64,000 nt of DNA from Kineosporia corallincola (GTDB lineage: Bacteria > Actinomycetota > Actinomycetes > Actinomycetales > Kineosporiaceae), in NCBI RefSeq assembly GCF_018499875.1, contig NZ_JAHBAY010000010.1:270383-334382 (forward strand), given 5' to 3'. The stretch's first letter is position 1. Every line of letters starts with the position of its first letter. Shown piece by piece: positions 16,286-25,514 of the stretch. Under the pieces are notes generated by a model. It made no database searches. It had not been told where the DNA came from and was given only the letters and a program-made list of their open reading frames with translations. A program made the position numbers and the translations under genes.

Positions 16286-17958
16286 TGAAGACCACGGTGG
16301 ACGCCCCCGGGCGAAGGTCGTGGGGGTCACGAGCGGACGCCCTCACGCGCGGGTTCCGGTGGGGGGCGCCACGGGTCGGCGCCGCCGCAGCGGCGGCGCG
16401 GGCGGCCGTGGCTCTCGGCGTCCCCGCCCTGATCGGCGTCCTGACCGGGAGCATCGAGCTCGCCGTGGTCGCCTCGGTGGGCGGGCTGTGGGGGGTCGGG
16501 CAGGACGGCCAGGACCCGTACCGCTCGCGGGTGGCCCGCCTCGGCTCGCTCGGCCTGGCCGCCGCCGGTGGCCTGCTGGCCGGTGAACTGGCACTGCGCA
16601 GTGGGCATCCCGGCGCCGTGCTGGTCTGCCTGGTGTTCTGTGCGGTGCTGGCCGGGGCCGTCAGCCTGCGCGGGCGGGTGGCCTCGGTGGCGGGCATGCA
16701 CCTGCTGCTGGGTGCCGTGGTCGGCGGCGGAATGCCGGTTCCGGGGCCCTGGTGGCAGGCGCCCCTGGCGCTGTTCGCCGGGGTGATGCTGGTGCTCGCG
16801 CTGTCGGTCGCGCCCTGGCTGTGGGACCGCCACCGGATCGCCCGCGAGGCGGTGCAGGCCGTGTACCGCGCGGCGTCGCGGGCCCTGGCCGCCGCGGGCA
16901 CCCCCGCCGCCGGTGACGCCCGGCGCCGCCTGGCCGACTCCCTCGACACCGCGCAGCAGGCCCTCGGCCCGAACACCCCGGCCCGGCTGCGCCGCTCGTT
17001 CGCCCTGGCCATCCGGCTCGCCGAGGCCGTCACCACGCTGATCTGGGAGGGCCGACCGCTGCCCGTCACGGTGACCGGCACCCCGCTGTCGCTGATGGCC
17101 GGCGAGATCCGCGTGCTGCCCACCCCGTTCGCCCAGGACACTCCCGGACTACGCGCCCTGGCCGGCGTTTTCGAGGCCGCCGGGCAGGAGCAGATCGACG
17201 AGATCCCGCTGGAGCCCGCGCCCCACCGCCCGCCCGGCCTCGCCGACTGCCTGCGCTACGCCCTGCTGCTCGGCCTCGCCGTGCTGCTCACCCAGCTGCT
17301 CGCCGAGGCCCTCGACGGCCCCCGCAACTACTGGCTGCCGATGACCGTGGCGTTCGTCTACAAGCCCGACCTCGGGCCGGTGTTCCGGCGGGCCGTGCAC
17401 CGCTGCCTCGGCACCGTGGCCGGCGTCGCGGTCATCGCCGCCCTCGCCCTGTGGATCACCGACCCGTACGTGTGGCTGGCCGTGCTGGCGGTGTTCGGCG
17501 CCGTGATGGCCGTCGGGGTGCGTCACCACTACGGCGTCGCGACGGCCGGCCTGACCGTCGTCGTCCTCGTGCTCCTCGACCTGCTCGGCGACGAGCGGGC
17601 CCTGTCCTGGCCGCGCATCCTCGACACCGCGCTGGCCGCGGGCATCGTGCTGGTGCTCCACTTCGCGCTCTGGCCCCGCTCCGCCGCCGCGACCGCCGAC
17701 GACCGGATCCGCACCGCGCTCGCCGCGGTGCAGCGCTACCGGGCCCTGGCCCCGGCCGCCGGGCCGGTGCGCCGGCACGTGCTGCGCCGCTCGGCCTACC
17801 AGCAGCTGGGCGCCGCCCGCCGGGCCGTCGCCCTGGCCGGGCACGAACCGGCCCTGCGCCGCCCGCGCCAGGACTGGGAGCCGGTGATCGCCACGGCCGA
17901 GAAGCTCTGCGACGTGGTGACGGCGCGCGTGCTGGCGAGCGACCTCGTGCGAACGTGA
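16285..17958 (+). CDS. FUSC family aromatic-acid exporter-like membrane protein
   Basis: The 557-residue protein has two hydrophobic blocks (residues about 35-175 and 325-460) separated and followed by soluble helical regions, the layout of fusaric-acid-resistance (FUSC) and aromatic carboxylate exporters. The second block carries the family-like PRNYWLPMTVAFVYKPDLG and R-AVHRCLGTVAGV stretches. Its ATG overlaps the malic enzyme stop (TGATG). Pairing with malic enzyme and a LysR regulator suggests efflux of an organic or aromatic acid, which is inference. Confidence 0.88.
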   Translation: MKTTVDAPGRRSWGSRADALTRGFRWGAPRVGAAAAAARAAVALGVPALIGVLTGSIELAVVASVGGLWGVGQDGQDPYRSRVARLGSLGLAAAGGLLAGELALRSGHPGAVLVCLVFCAVLAGAVSLRGRVASVAGMHLLLGAVVGGGMPVPGPWWQAPLALFAGVMLVLALSVAPWLWDRHRIAREAVQAVYRAASRALAAAGTPAAGDARRRLADSLDTAQQALGPNTPARLRRSFALAIRLAEAVTTLIWEGRPLPVTVTGTPLSLMAGEIRVLPTPFAQDTPGLRALAGVFEAAGQEQIDEIPLEPAPHRPPGLADCLRYALLLGLAVLLTQLLAEALDGPRNYWLPMTVAFVYKPDLGPVFRRAVHRCLGTVAGVAVIAALALWITDPYVWLAVLAVFGAVMAVGVRHHYGVATAGLTVVVLVLLDLLGDERALSWPRILDTALAAGIVLVLHFALWPRSAAATADDRIRTALAAVQRYRALAPAAGPVRRHVLRRSAYQQLGAARRAVALAGHEPALRRPRQDWEPVIATAEKLCDVVTARVLASDLVRT

Positions 17959-18006
17959 AGCAGGAGGTCGGGCGGATGCCCGGTGATCTCGTGAGACCGT
18001 GGGCGG

Positions 18007-18891
18007 ATGGAACTGGAGGTGCTGCGGGCGTTCCAGGCCGTGGCCGGGGGCGAGACCGTGACCGACGTGGCCGGGGACGCCCGGATGACCCAGCCCGCGC
18101 TCTCCCGGGCCCTGGCCCGGCTGGAGCAGGAGGTGGGGGCGCAGCTGCTGCACCGGGTCGGCCGGGTGCTGCGGCCGACCCCGGCCGGGCAGGTGTTCAA
18201 GCAGCACGTCGACAGCCTGCTCGACAGCTACGACCGGGGACGCCGGGCGGTGGCCGAGATGGTCGACCCGGACGCCGGCACGGTGTCGCTGGCCTTTCTG
18301 CACACCCTGGGCACCTGGCTGGTGCCCCGCCTGCTGAACGGGTTCCGGCAGACCTACCCGCAGGCCCGGTTCGAGCTCCAGCAGGCCGGTGAGAACGGGC
18401 TGTCCGCCTGCCTTCTCGACGCCACCGCCGACCTGATCATCACCAGCAAGGACCCCGGTCACCCGCTGATCACCTGGCGCCGGCTGCTGGTCGAGCCGCT
18501 CTGGCTGGCGGTGCCCGCCCGGCACCGGCTGGCCCGGCGCCGCCGGGTGCGCCTGGCCGAGGTGCCGGGTGAGCAGTTCATCGTGCTCAAGCCCGGCTAC
18601 GGCCTGCGCAGCATCACCGAGAACCTGTGTCACCAGGCCGGGTTCGCGCCGCACATCGGGTTCGAGGGCGAGGAGGTGGAGACGCTGCGCGGCCTGGTCG
18701 CCGCCGGTCTGGGGGTCTCGCTCATCCCGTCGCCGCCCGATGTGGCCCTCCAGGGCAACCTGCCCATCCGCTACCTGGAGATGACCGACGTGCGGGCCTC
18801 CCGCGACATCGGCATCGCCTGGCTGACCTCCCGCACCCTGCCGCCCGCGCCGCAACGGTTCATCGACCACGCGCTGGAGGTGTCCGGGTAG
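18007..18891 (+). CDS. LysR family transcriptional regulator
   Basis: The 294-residue protein has the LysR HTH at residues 1-60 (MTQPALSRALARLEQEVGAQL) and a substrate-binding domain from about residue 90. It lies 48 bases downstream of the FUSC gene on the same strand, so it may be in the same transcript and regulate it. No upstream divergent partner is present. Confidence 0.93.
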   Translation: MELEVLRAFQAVAGGETVTDVAGDARMTQPALSRALARLEQEVGAQLLHRVGRVLRPTPAGQVFKQHVDSLLDSYDRGRRAVAEMVDPDAGTVSLAFLHTLGTWLVPRLLNGFRQTYPQARFELQQAGENGLSACLLDATADLIITSKDPGHPLITWRRLLVEPLWLAVPARHRLARRRRVRLAEVPGEQFIVLKPGYGLRSITENLCHQAGFAPHIGFEGEEVETLRGLVAAGLGVSLIPSPPDVALQGNLPIRYLEMTDVRASRDIGIAWLTSRTLPPAPQRFIDHALEVSG

Positions 18892-18898
18892 CACCCGG

Positions 18899-20566
18899 CT
18901 ACACCAGGGTGAACGACTCCCACGGCCCGATCGCGTCGCGGTTGGGCACGAGCGGGTCGGCGCCGGTGTTCTCGGCGCACACGTACTTCCCGTTCGCCCC
19001 GCAGCGGAAACTCACCGTGCCGTCGGCGTTCTCGACCAGCGCGAAGATCTCCCAGCCGCCGATCGCCTCCCGGTCGGCGGTCAGCGCGACCGCGCCGGCG
19101 TTCTCCGCGCAGACGTACCTGCCCGTGCTCTTCACCCGCAGCGCCACGTTGCCGGCGCCCAGATCGACGACGACGAACTTCTCGCCCGCACTCGCGGCGC
19201 TCGCCACCAGGGCGCCGGAGGCCAGGGCGACGTACCGGTCGTTGGCCTTCGAGCGCAGCGCGACGGTGCGGTTCGGGTCGTCGCCACCCACCGGGTCGGC
19301 CCCGACCAGCGGTGTGGTGAAACGCTTCTCGGTCAGCGCGACCTCGCCCCTGAGCATGCGCCCGCCGTCGTTGGTCAGGCGCAGGTAGTAGTCCGACGAG
19401 CAGGCCGTGCCGTCTTCGTCCAGGGTGAGGAAACCGGCCGGGGCGGTGGCGGGCGTCTCGGCGGTCTTGGCGATCTGGTTGCCCTCGTTGTACTCGTCGA
19501 ACATCGAGACGTAGATGCCGGCCGCCCCCACGCGCACCATGTTGTAGAACTGCCGCCACATGAAATCGCCGTGCGCGCGCTGGCGTTCGCTCACGTCACC
19601 CGGCAGCACGCAGGGCTGGTAGTCGATGCCGTGGGCGTCGCAGTCGGCCTGGTCGGGGGTGTTCACCTTCTCGTAGAACCAGTCCGAGCCGTCGGCGTCA
19701 CCGATCCGCCCGACCATCCACGGCGAGAGCATGTCGAAGGCGTGGTACACGTCGCCGAAACCGCTGCGGGAGTCGTTCTTCCCCTCCCGCCAGTAGGTCG
19801 GCACCCCGCCGATCACGTAGCAGCCCTGCTCCTGCAACCAGTGGACGACGTCGAGGCAGTCCGCCGCGGCCCAGTCGTGGTTCTCGTCGTTGAACCCGAA
19901 ACCCCAGATGCAGACCACCGGCCTGCCGTTCTGCGTGGCGTACGCCGACGACGCGGTGTAGGCCTTCATCTTCGACGTCCAGTCGGCGGGCAGCTGCGTG
20001 GCCATCTGCTTCCAGCCGGTCACGTCGTACATGATGTAGAACTTGCGCCCGGTGGCCTCGGCGGCCGTGCGCACCTTCGCGGTCATGTCGTCACGCGTCG
20101 GGCCCTCACCGCCGGTCGGGTCGAACCGCTGGAGAGCGGCCGTGTCGCAGCCGTTCTCCTGCATCCAGGCGAAGTGCGTGTCCACGGTCTGCTGGTCGTA
20201 CGACGAGAACAGGGTGGCCGGGCGGCCGTTGCCGAGTGCGGGGAAGGCTGTTTCGTAGGTGGTTTCGTACTCGCTCATGTCCGGCCAGGCCTTGATCCCG
20301 TTGTTGCTGACCGACGGGGCCTTCTGCGCGTCCGGGCTCCAGTGCCACCAGCAGTCGATCGGCGAGCCGTCGCCGGTGGCCGCGAACCAGCCCTGGTAGC
20401 CGACGGTGATCTTGCCGACCACGTCACCGGCGGCGGATCCCGCCGCACCGCTGGCTGCTTCGGTGGCTGGTTCGGCCGCCATCACCCGCTGCGCGCCGAG
20501 CGCGGCGGCGGCCAGCGGCAGGGCGAGGGCGGAGGCGAGAAAGGTACGGCGGCGCGTGCTGCCCAC
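18899..20566 (-). CDS. Tat-exported GH71/99-like glycosidase with fascin-like domain
   Basis: The 555-residue protein starts with a Tat-type signal (RRRTFLASALALPLAAAALG) and is predicted to be secreted. Residues about 50-385 resemble the GH71/GH99-like TIM-barrel group (KITVGYQGWFAATGDGSP, GIYVSMFDEYNEGNQIAKT). Residues about 410-555 form three fascin-like beta-trefoil repeats (VALRSKANDRYVALASG, VALRVKSTGRYVCAENAG, VSFRCGANGKYVCAENTG). The trefoil probably binds a polysaccharide. The substrate is unknown. The gene stands alone between convergent and same-strand neighbours. Confidence 0.85.
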   Translation of the reverse strand: MGSTRRRTFLASALALPLAAAALGAQRVMAAEPATEAASGAAGSAAGDVVGKITVGYQGWFAATGDGSPIDCWWHWSPDAQKAPSVSNNGIKAWPDMSEYETTYETAFPALGNGRPATLFSSYDQQTVDTHFAWMQENGCDTAALQRFDPTGGEGPTRDDMTAKVRTAAEATGRKFYIMYDVTGWKQMATQLPADWTSKMKAYTASSAYATQNGRPVVCIWGFGFNDENHDWAAADCLDVVHWLQEQGCYVIGGVPTYWREGKNDSRSGFGDVYHAFDMLSPWMVGRIGDADGSDWFYEKVNTPDQADCDAHGIDYQPCVLPGDVSERQRAHGDFMWRQFYNMVRVGAAGIYVSMFDEYNEGNQIAKTAETPATAPAGFLTLDEDGTACSSDYYLRLTNDGGRMLRGEVALTEKRFTTPLVGADPVGGDDPNRTVALRSKANDRYVALASGALVASAASAGEKFVVVDLGAGNVALRVKSTGRYVCAENAGAVALTADREAIGGWEIFALVENADGTVSFRCGANGKYVCAENTGADPLVPNRDAIGPWESFTLV

Positions 20567-20724
20567 GACGGGAACTCCCTGGAACGATGCGGATCCGGCT
20601 CCGCGACGCTACCCAGGTGCCACCGGTGCGACGTCAACTCCCGGTCAGTGCCGGGTCAAGACGAGCCATAGCGCGCCGGTTCAATGACTCCGCTCACATT
20701 CGGCGTCCGGCAGCGGGTTTCGGG

Positions 20725-21630
20725 TCAGCGCATCACGTAGCGCCGCACCACCCGGAACGTTCCGTCACCCAGGTCGGCCGAGGCGTCCTGGATCTGGAGC
20801 TCGTGATGGAAGTCCCAGCGGGTGCGGAAGTCCCAGCGGGCACCGGTCAGTTCCACCCCGAACGCCGACACGCCGCTCAGGTCGGCGCCGAAGAGCGTGG
20901 CGTCCTTCAGGCTGACCGACGACATCCGGGCGTCCCGCAGATCCGCGCCGGTCAGGTCGGCGTGGTCGAGGTGCACGTTGCCGGACCGGGCCGAGCGGCC
21001 CATCATGATGCCGCGCATGCGGGCGTCCGTCAGGTCGGCGCCGGTCAGGTCGGTGCCGCCGAGCGAGGCACCGGTCAGGTCGGCCTCGCTCAGCGTGGCC
21101 GACACCATCTGGGTCTCGGTCATGTGGGCGCCGGCCAGGCTGGCGTGCGCCAGGTCGGCGTTGGACACCTCGGCCTTCTTCAGGTCCGCGCCGGACAGCC
21201 GGACCCAGGTCAGTGCGGCCCCGCTGAGGTCGGCGCCGCGCACCGCGGCGTCACCCAGGTCGGCGTGGTCGAGACGGGCGCCGTGCAGGTCGGCGTTGCA
21301 CAGGTCGGCGCCGTGCAGGTGGCCCTCGCGCAGGTCGGCGGTGGCCAGCTGGGCGCCCTTCAGGTTGGCCCAGGTGAGCACCGTCTGCTGGAGCTTGGCC
21401 CCGTGCAGGTCGACGCCGGACAGGTTGGCGCCCTCGAGGTTGGCCTCGGTCAGGTTCGCCTCGGTCAGGTTGGCGCCGTGCAGGTCGGCACCGCGCAGAT
21501 CGGTGCCCTGGAGACTGCACCGGCTCAGGTCCGCGCCGTGGAGCCGGTAGTCGCGCAGGTGGGTGTTGTTCCTCAGGTCACGGCCGGCCAGATCATCTTC
21601 ACCGACACTGTTGACAGCCATGGCAAACAT
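20725..21630 (-). CDS. pentapeptide repeat protein
   Basis: The ~301-residue protein is almost entirely A(D/N)LxX pentapeptide repeats (for example GADLHGANLTEANLTEANLE), which fold as a right-handed quadrilateral beta-helix. A non-repeat C-terminus (residues about 265-301, ARWDFRTRWDFHHELQIQ) follows. Some relatives protect DNA gyrase from quinolones, but most have no known role. The start is ambiguous between ATG codons at 21630 and 21621, and neither has a clear ribosome site. It is divergent from the acyltransferase fusion gene. Confidence 0.92.
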   Translation of the reverse strand: MFAMAVNSVGEDDLAGRDLRNNTHLRDYRLHGADLSRCSLQGTDLRGADLHGANLTEANLTEANLEGANLSGVDLHGAKLQQTVLTWANLKGAQLATADLREGHLHGADLCNADLHGARLDHADLGDAAVRGADLSGAALTWVRLSGADLKKAEVSNADLAHASLAGAHMTETQMVSATLSEADLTGASLGGTDLTGADLTDARMRGIMMGRSARSGNVHLDHADLTGADLRDARMSSVSLKDATLFGADLSGVSAFGVELTGARWDFRTRWDFHHELQIQDASADLGDGTFRVVRRYVMR

Positions 21631-21772
21631 GGTCGGGCGGGGTGGGCGGACCGGCCACCCGGGCACCCCCGCCCGGCCCAACCGGTGTGCGCGGTCCGGC
21701 GTCGTCCATGGTGGTTGATCGTTCCTGATCGGATGGCTGCGGGCGGGCGCGGGGCGACCGAGAATCGGGTGC

Positions 21773-23500
21773 ATGGCGCACGCGGAGTTCCACCGTAAGG
21801 ACCTGGACTACTCGCCCTGGGCGTTCTGGCAGGAGGCGGGCGACGAGGCCCGCGAACGCCAGCTCGCCCTTCAGCGCGACCTGGTGGCACTGGACGGGTA
21901 CGAGCTGGGGGAGCGGTGTTTCGTGTCGCCGCTGGCCTCGGTGCACAACGAGAAACTGCGGCTGGGCGACCGCACCTGCGTGGCGGCGGGCGCCTACCTG
22001 ACCGGGGAGCTGAGCGCCGGGCGGGACTGCACGATCAACGCGTACGGTGTGGTGCGGGGTTCGGTGCGGCTGGGTGACGCGGTGCGGATCGGGGCGCACA
22101 CCTCGATCCTGGGGTTCAACCACTCGATGGACGATCCGGGCGTCGAGGTGTTCCGCCAGCCCCTGACCTCGGCCGGGATCACGATCGGGAACGACGTGTG
22201 GGTGGGCTCGCACGTGGTGGTGCTCGACGGCGTGACGGTGGGCGACCGGGCGGTGCTGGCGGCCGGGGCGGTGGTGACGAAGGACGTGCCGGCCGGGGCC
22301 GTGGTCGGCGGGAACCCGGCGCGGCTGCTGCGCTGGCGGGTGCGGCCGGAGACGCCCGGCGACCCGGTGGGGGAACTGGAGGCGTTCGGGGCGAGAGCCC
22401 GCGCATCGGCCCAGGAACTGCTGGATCGCGCCTGGGACCCGCGGCGGGGGCTGTTCGCCGACCGGCCCGGCGCCGCCGTCACGGTGCGCGCCCAGTGCGA
22501 CGCGGTGGAGATCGCCGACCTGCTGCTGGGCGGTCCGCCCGGGCAGCGCCCGGCCGCCGAGCAGGTGGCCTGGTTGCGGGGGCGGCAGGATCCGGTCAGT
22601 GGTCTCGTGGGGGAGATCACGGACGATTCGGCGGACGGTCTGGTGGACGTTCCGGTGGACGGCGACGGGCCGCGCCCGGGCACCGCCGGCCTGGACGACC
22701 CGCAGGCGCTGTATCACGTGCTCTGTGCCGGGTATGCCCTGGATCTGCTCGGAAGTGCTTTTCCCGAGCCGGTTCACGCGGTGGGGCGGCTGGGCGCCGA
22801 CGGCCTGCTCAGGTCCGTGGCGGCCCTGCCCTGGGCGGACCGGGCCTGGCACGCCGGGGCCTGGGTGGACGCCGTCGGCACCGCCTGCCACTGGAACCGC
22901 CGGGCCGCTCCCGGCAGCGAGAGCCCGGTGCTGGAGGCGCTGTCCGGATGGCTGCTCACGCACGCCGACCCGGACACCGGGCTGTGGGGCCGGCGCACGC
23001 CGGCCGAGGGGCTGCTCCAGCCGGTCAACGGCTTCTACCGGGCGTCGCGGGGCACGTTCGCCCAGTTCGGGCTGCCCCTGCCGTATCCGGAGCGGGTGAT
23101 CGACACGGTGCTCCAGCACGTGCGCGACCCGCGCTGGTTCGCGCCCGGGCGGTACAACGCCTGCAACGTGCTCGACGTGGCCCACCCGCTCTGGCTCACC
23201 CGGGGCACCGGGTACCGCGCCGAGGAGGTGACGGCGGTGGCGGGGCGCCTGCTCGGCGTCGTCCTCAAGCAGTGGGTGGACGGCGCCGGATTCGCCTTCG
23301 CCGCACCCCCGCTGCCGGGGCGGGCCGGGAGCGGCCCGGTCGGGCCTGCCGGAAACTGGCCCGCGGAAACGGTTCCCGGGCTCCAGGGCACCGAGATGTG
23401 GCTGTCGGTGGTCTGGCTGCTGGCCGACCTGCTGGGCGGCGCGGGGGCCCTGGGTTACCGGCCCCGGGGCGTTCACCGACCGGAACCGGCTGCGCTCTAG
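21773..23500 (+). CDS. LbH acyltransferase fused to an alpha/alpha-toroid-like domain
   Basis: The 575-residue protein has two parts. Residues about 40-190 are left-handed beta-helix hexapeptide repeats ending in the acetyltransferase signature [18 protein letters not shown]...[21 protein letters not shown]. Residues about 205-560 are helical, with repeated W/G/LL blocks ([28 protein letters not shown]) typical of alpha/alpha toroids seen in glycan-processing or terpene-type enzymes. The combined protein could acetylate and bind or process a glycan. The ATG at 21773 begins [16 protein letters not shown]. The C-terminal domain assignment is by pattern only. Confidence 0.75.
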   Translation: MAHAEFHRKDLDYSPWAFWQEAGDEARERQLALQRDLVALDGYELGERCFVSPLASVHNEKLRLGDRTCVAAGAYLTGELSAGRDCTINAYGVVRGSVRLGDAVRIGAHTSILGFNHSMDDPGVEVFRQPLTSAGITIGNDVWVGSHVVVLDGVTVGDRAVLAAGAVVTKDVPAGAVVGGNPARLLRWRVRPETPGDPVGELEAFGARARASAQELLDRAWDPRRGLFADRPGAAVTVRAQCDAVEIADLLLGGPPGQRPAAEQVAWLRGRQDPVSGLVGEITDDSADGLVDVPVDGDGPRPGTAGLDDPQALYHVLCAGYALDLLGSAFPEPVHAVGRLGADGLLRSVAALPWADRAWHAGAWVDAVGTACHWNRRAAPGSESPVLEALSGWLLTHADPDTGLWGRRTPAEGLLQPVNGFYRASRGTFAQFGLPLPYPERVIDTVLQHVRDPRWFAPGRYNACNVLDVAHPLWLTRGTGYRAEEVTAVAGRLLGVVLKQWVDGAGFAFAAPPLPGRAGSGPVGPAGNWPAETVPGLQGTEMWLSVVWLLADLLGGAGALGYRPRGVHRPEPAAL

Positions 23501-23703
23501 CGGTTTTCGTGAGGCAGGTCGGTGTTGTTCGGATCGGTGTGGTTCGGGTCGCCGGCGGTCAGCCGGCGCAGGGCGATGTCCCAGCGTTCCACGTGGGCGC
23601 GGTAGCCGGGGATCGCCTGCTGCGGCGGGGCCAGGGACAGGCCGGCCCGGTCGATGAGCCGGCCGAGCTGCTGCCGTCGGAGGGGATTGAGGCGGAAGGG
23701 CAT
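23497..23703 (-). CDS. small hypothetical protein (68 aa)
   Basis: A 68-residue basic protein starting [21 protein letters not shown], with an amphipathic helical middle and a D/N/T-rich tail. It overlaps the stop of the convergent acyltransferase gene by four bases. The protein-like composition supports a real gene, but no ribosome site is strong and no family is recognised. Confidence 0.45.
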   Translation of the reverse strand: MPFRLNPLRRQQLGRLIDRAGLSLAPPQQAIPGYRAHVERWDIALRRLTAGDPNHTDPNNTDLPHENR

Positions 23704-23745
23704 GACCCGATTGTGCGCCCGATGGCGGTGGTGAGGGATGTTCTG

Positions 23746-24456
23746 TCAGTCCCCCCTTGGTGCGGACTCCGCCGTCAGCATGCTGTCGCCGCGCATCAGA
23801 TCCACGGGGAGGCGCTGCTCCAGCGTGCTGAACTGCTGGTGGACGTCGGCGAGCGCGGCTCTGCGCACGGTTTCGGTCTGCCGGGCGGGGGCGTGGGTGA
23901 CCACCGGGCGCAGCACGTCGTAGCCGACGAAGGCCAGCATGCCGTGGTGGATGTGGAACAGCAGGCGGTCCAGGTCGCCGTACTCCCGGCCGGGGCCGAA
24001 GTCCGCCTGGGCGCCGCCGGTGGAGATCAGCAGCACGGCCCGGCGGCCGGTCAGGGCGCCCTGGCCGAAGATGCCGTGCTCGCCGCCGAACACGCTGCCC
24101 ATCACGAACACCCGGTCGATCCAGCCCTTGAGCACGGCCGGCACCGAGAACCACCACAGCGGGAACGAGAGCACCAGCAGGTCGGCGCGGTGCAGGGCGG
24201 CCAGGTGCTCACGCACGTCGGCGGGCAGGGTGCCGTCGGCGGCGGCTCGCTGCTGCTCCGCCTGGGGCTTGAAATAGCCGGTGGCCGAGGGGAAGTCGGA
24301 GGACGCCAGGACGGCGTTCCAGCCGGTGGCGTAGAGGTCGAGCACCTCGACCGCGTAGCCCCGGCCGGTGAGGGCGGCGCGGGCCTCCCGCATCTGGGCG
24401 GAGCCGAACGACTGCGGCTCGGGATGGGCGTGCACGATCAGGGCGGTCGGCGACAT
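23746..24456 (-). CDS. NAD(P)H quinone oxidoreductase, flavodoxin-2 fold
   Basis: The 236-residue protein matches the MdaB/NQO1-like Flavodoxin_2 family. It opens with ALIVHAHPEPQSFGSA (FMN phosphate loop) and has LVLSFPLWWFSVPAVLKGWIDRVFVMG, the flavin-stacking and dimer region. It would reduce quinones by two electrons in the cytoplasm. It lies 44 bases downstream of an ArsR-type regulator gene; an inverted repeat between them is a candidate operator. Confidence 0.92.
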   Translation of the reverse strand: MSPTALIVHAHPEPQSFGSAQMREARAALTGRGYAVEVLDLYATGWNAVLASSDFPSATGYFKPQAEQQRAAADGTLPADVREHLAALHRADLLVLSFPLWWFSVPAVLKGWIDRVFVMGSVFGGEHGIFGQGALTGRRAVLLISTGGAQADFGPGREYGDLDRLLFHIHHGMLAFVGYDVLRPVVTHAPARQTETVRRAALADVHQQFSTLEQRLPVDLMRGDSMLTAESAPRGD

Positions 24457-24464
24457 GGTGCAAA

Positions 24465-24494
24465 CGTATCGTCATATTCCGATGTGACGCTACG
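24465..24494. promoter_or_regulatory. candidate operator before the quinone reductase gene
   Basis: CGTATCGTCA (24465-24474) is repeated in inverted form as TGACGCTACG (24485-24494), 9 of 10 positions, with a 10-base centre. It sits just upstream of the reductase start and downstream of the regulator stop. Binding by that regulator is inferred. Confidence 0.45.
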
Positions 24495-24500
24495 ACTTCG

Positions 24501-24815
24501 TCAGAGTTCCTGGCCCAGGGTGGCGACGAACCGGGCGATCCGTTCCTCGTCGCGGCGGTAGTGCCGGTACTTGCCCACCCGGCGCGAGCGCACCAGCCCG
24601 GCCCGTTCCAGCAGGGCCATCGCGGCCGAGGTGGTGGACTGCGCCAGCCCGGCCTTGGCCTGGATGTGGGTCACACACACCCCGAACTCCTGGCGGTCGG
24701 CGATCGGCTCGTACATGGCGAAGTGCCGGTCCGGGTCGCGCAGCCAGGTCAGGATCTCCACCCGGGCCGGGTTGCTGAGAGCCTTGAACACGTCGGCCAG
24801 CTCGTCGGGCGTCAT
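24501..24815 (-). CDS. ArsR-type winged-helix regulator
   Basis: The 104-residue protein is a small winged-HTH repressor (LADVFKALSNPARVEILTWL, then STTSAAMALLERAGLVRSRR as the recognition region). A cysteine in FGVCVTHI before the recognition helix could sense redox or quinones, as in some small repressors, but this is conjecture. Its ATG overlaps the stop of the DedA gene by four bases, and it is followed by the quinone reductase gene. Confidence 0.9.
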   Translation of the reverse strand: MTPDELADVFKALSNPARVEILTWLRDPDRHFAMYEPIADRQEFGVCVTHIQAKAGLAQSTTSAAMALLERAGLVRSRRVGKYRHYRRDEERIARFVATLGQEL

Positions 24816-25432
24816 GATCGTGCGCCCGGGTGCTTGAGCCGGTACCGGCTCACCAGCCCGGCCGCCTGGGTCGCCACGAGCACCAGCACCACCGCGGCGA
24901 GCACCCCCTGCCAGGGCTCGGCGAAGACGCTGCCGCCCACGGTGCCGACGGCCAGGTACACGGCCGACCAGAGCGCGCAGGCCGGGGCGTTGGCGACCAG
25001 GAACGTGCGCCAGTCCAGGCCGAGGAACGCCGCGGCCAGCAGCACCGGGATCCGGCCGCCGGGCAGCAGCCGCGACACCAGCAGGGTCTGTACCGGGTTG
25101 CGGTGCAGGCGTTCCTCCACGGCGCCGAGGTGGTCGTCGTCGCGCAGCCAGCGCAGCCGCCGGGCCAGGGCCCGGCCACCCACCCGGCACAGCGCGTACA
25201 TGCCCAGGTCGCCGAGGTAGGCCCCGGCCGCGCCGGCGGTGAGCACCAGCACGAGCAGCAGCGGGTCGTGGTGCCAGGCGAACGCGCCCACGCCGCTGAC
25301 CGCGGCGCCGGTCGGCACCACCGGCACGATCGCGCCCAGGGTGACGGTCAGGAACAGCCCGGCCAGCGTGGCCAGCCCGAGGCTCGTGGTGGCGTCGACG
25401 GTACCGTCGCTCAGCGTGGTGGCTGCGGGCAC
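24812..25432 (-). CDS. DedA family membrane protein
   Basis: The 206-residue protein has the DedA (SNARE-associated/VTT) layout with four to five hydrophobic segments. The family motifs GAYLGDLGMYALCRVGGRAL and LLVSRLLPGGRIPVLLAAAFLGL are visible. Related proteins flip undecaprenyl phosphate or phospholipids. GTG at 25432 is preceded by GGAGG, which decides the start. It is the first gene of a three-gene run with the ArsR-type regulator and quinone reductase, and divergent from an MBL hydrolase. Confidence 0.88.
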   Translation of the reverse strand: MPAATTLSDGTVDATTSLGLATLAGLFLTVTLGAIVPVVPTGAAVSGVGAFAWHHDPLLLVLVLTAGAAGAYLGDLGMYALCRVGGRALARRLRWLRDDDHLGAVEERLHRNPVQTLLVSRLLPGGRIPVLLAAAFLGLDWRTFLVANAPACALWSAVYLAVGTVGGSVFAEPWQGVLAAVVLVLVATQAAGLVSRYRLKHPGARS

Positions 25433-25514
25433 CGGGATTCCTCCGGATCGGTGTGCGGTGTTTCGTGGACGGGTCGGTGACGGGCGTGGCGCCGACGTGG
25501 AGCATGCTGGCACG

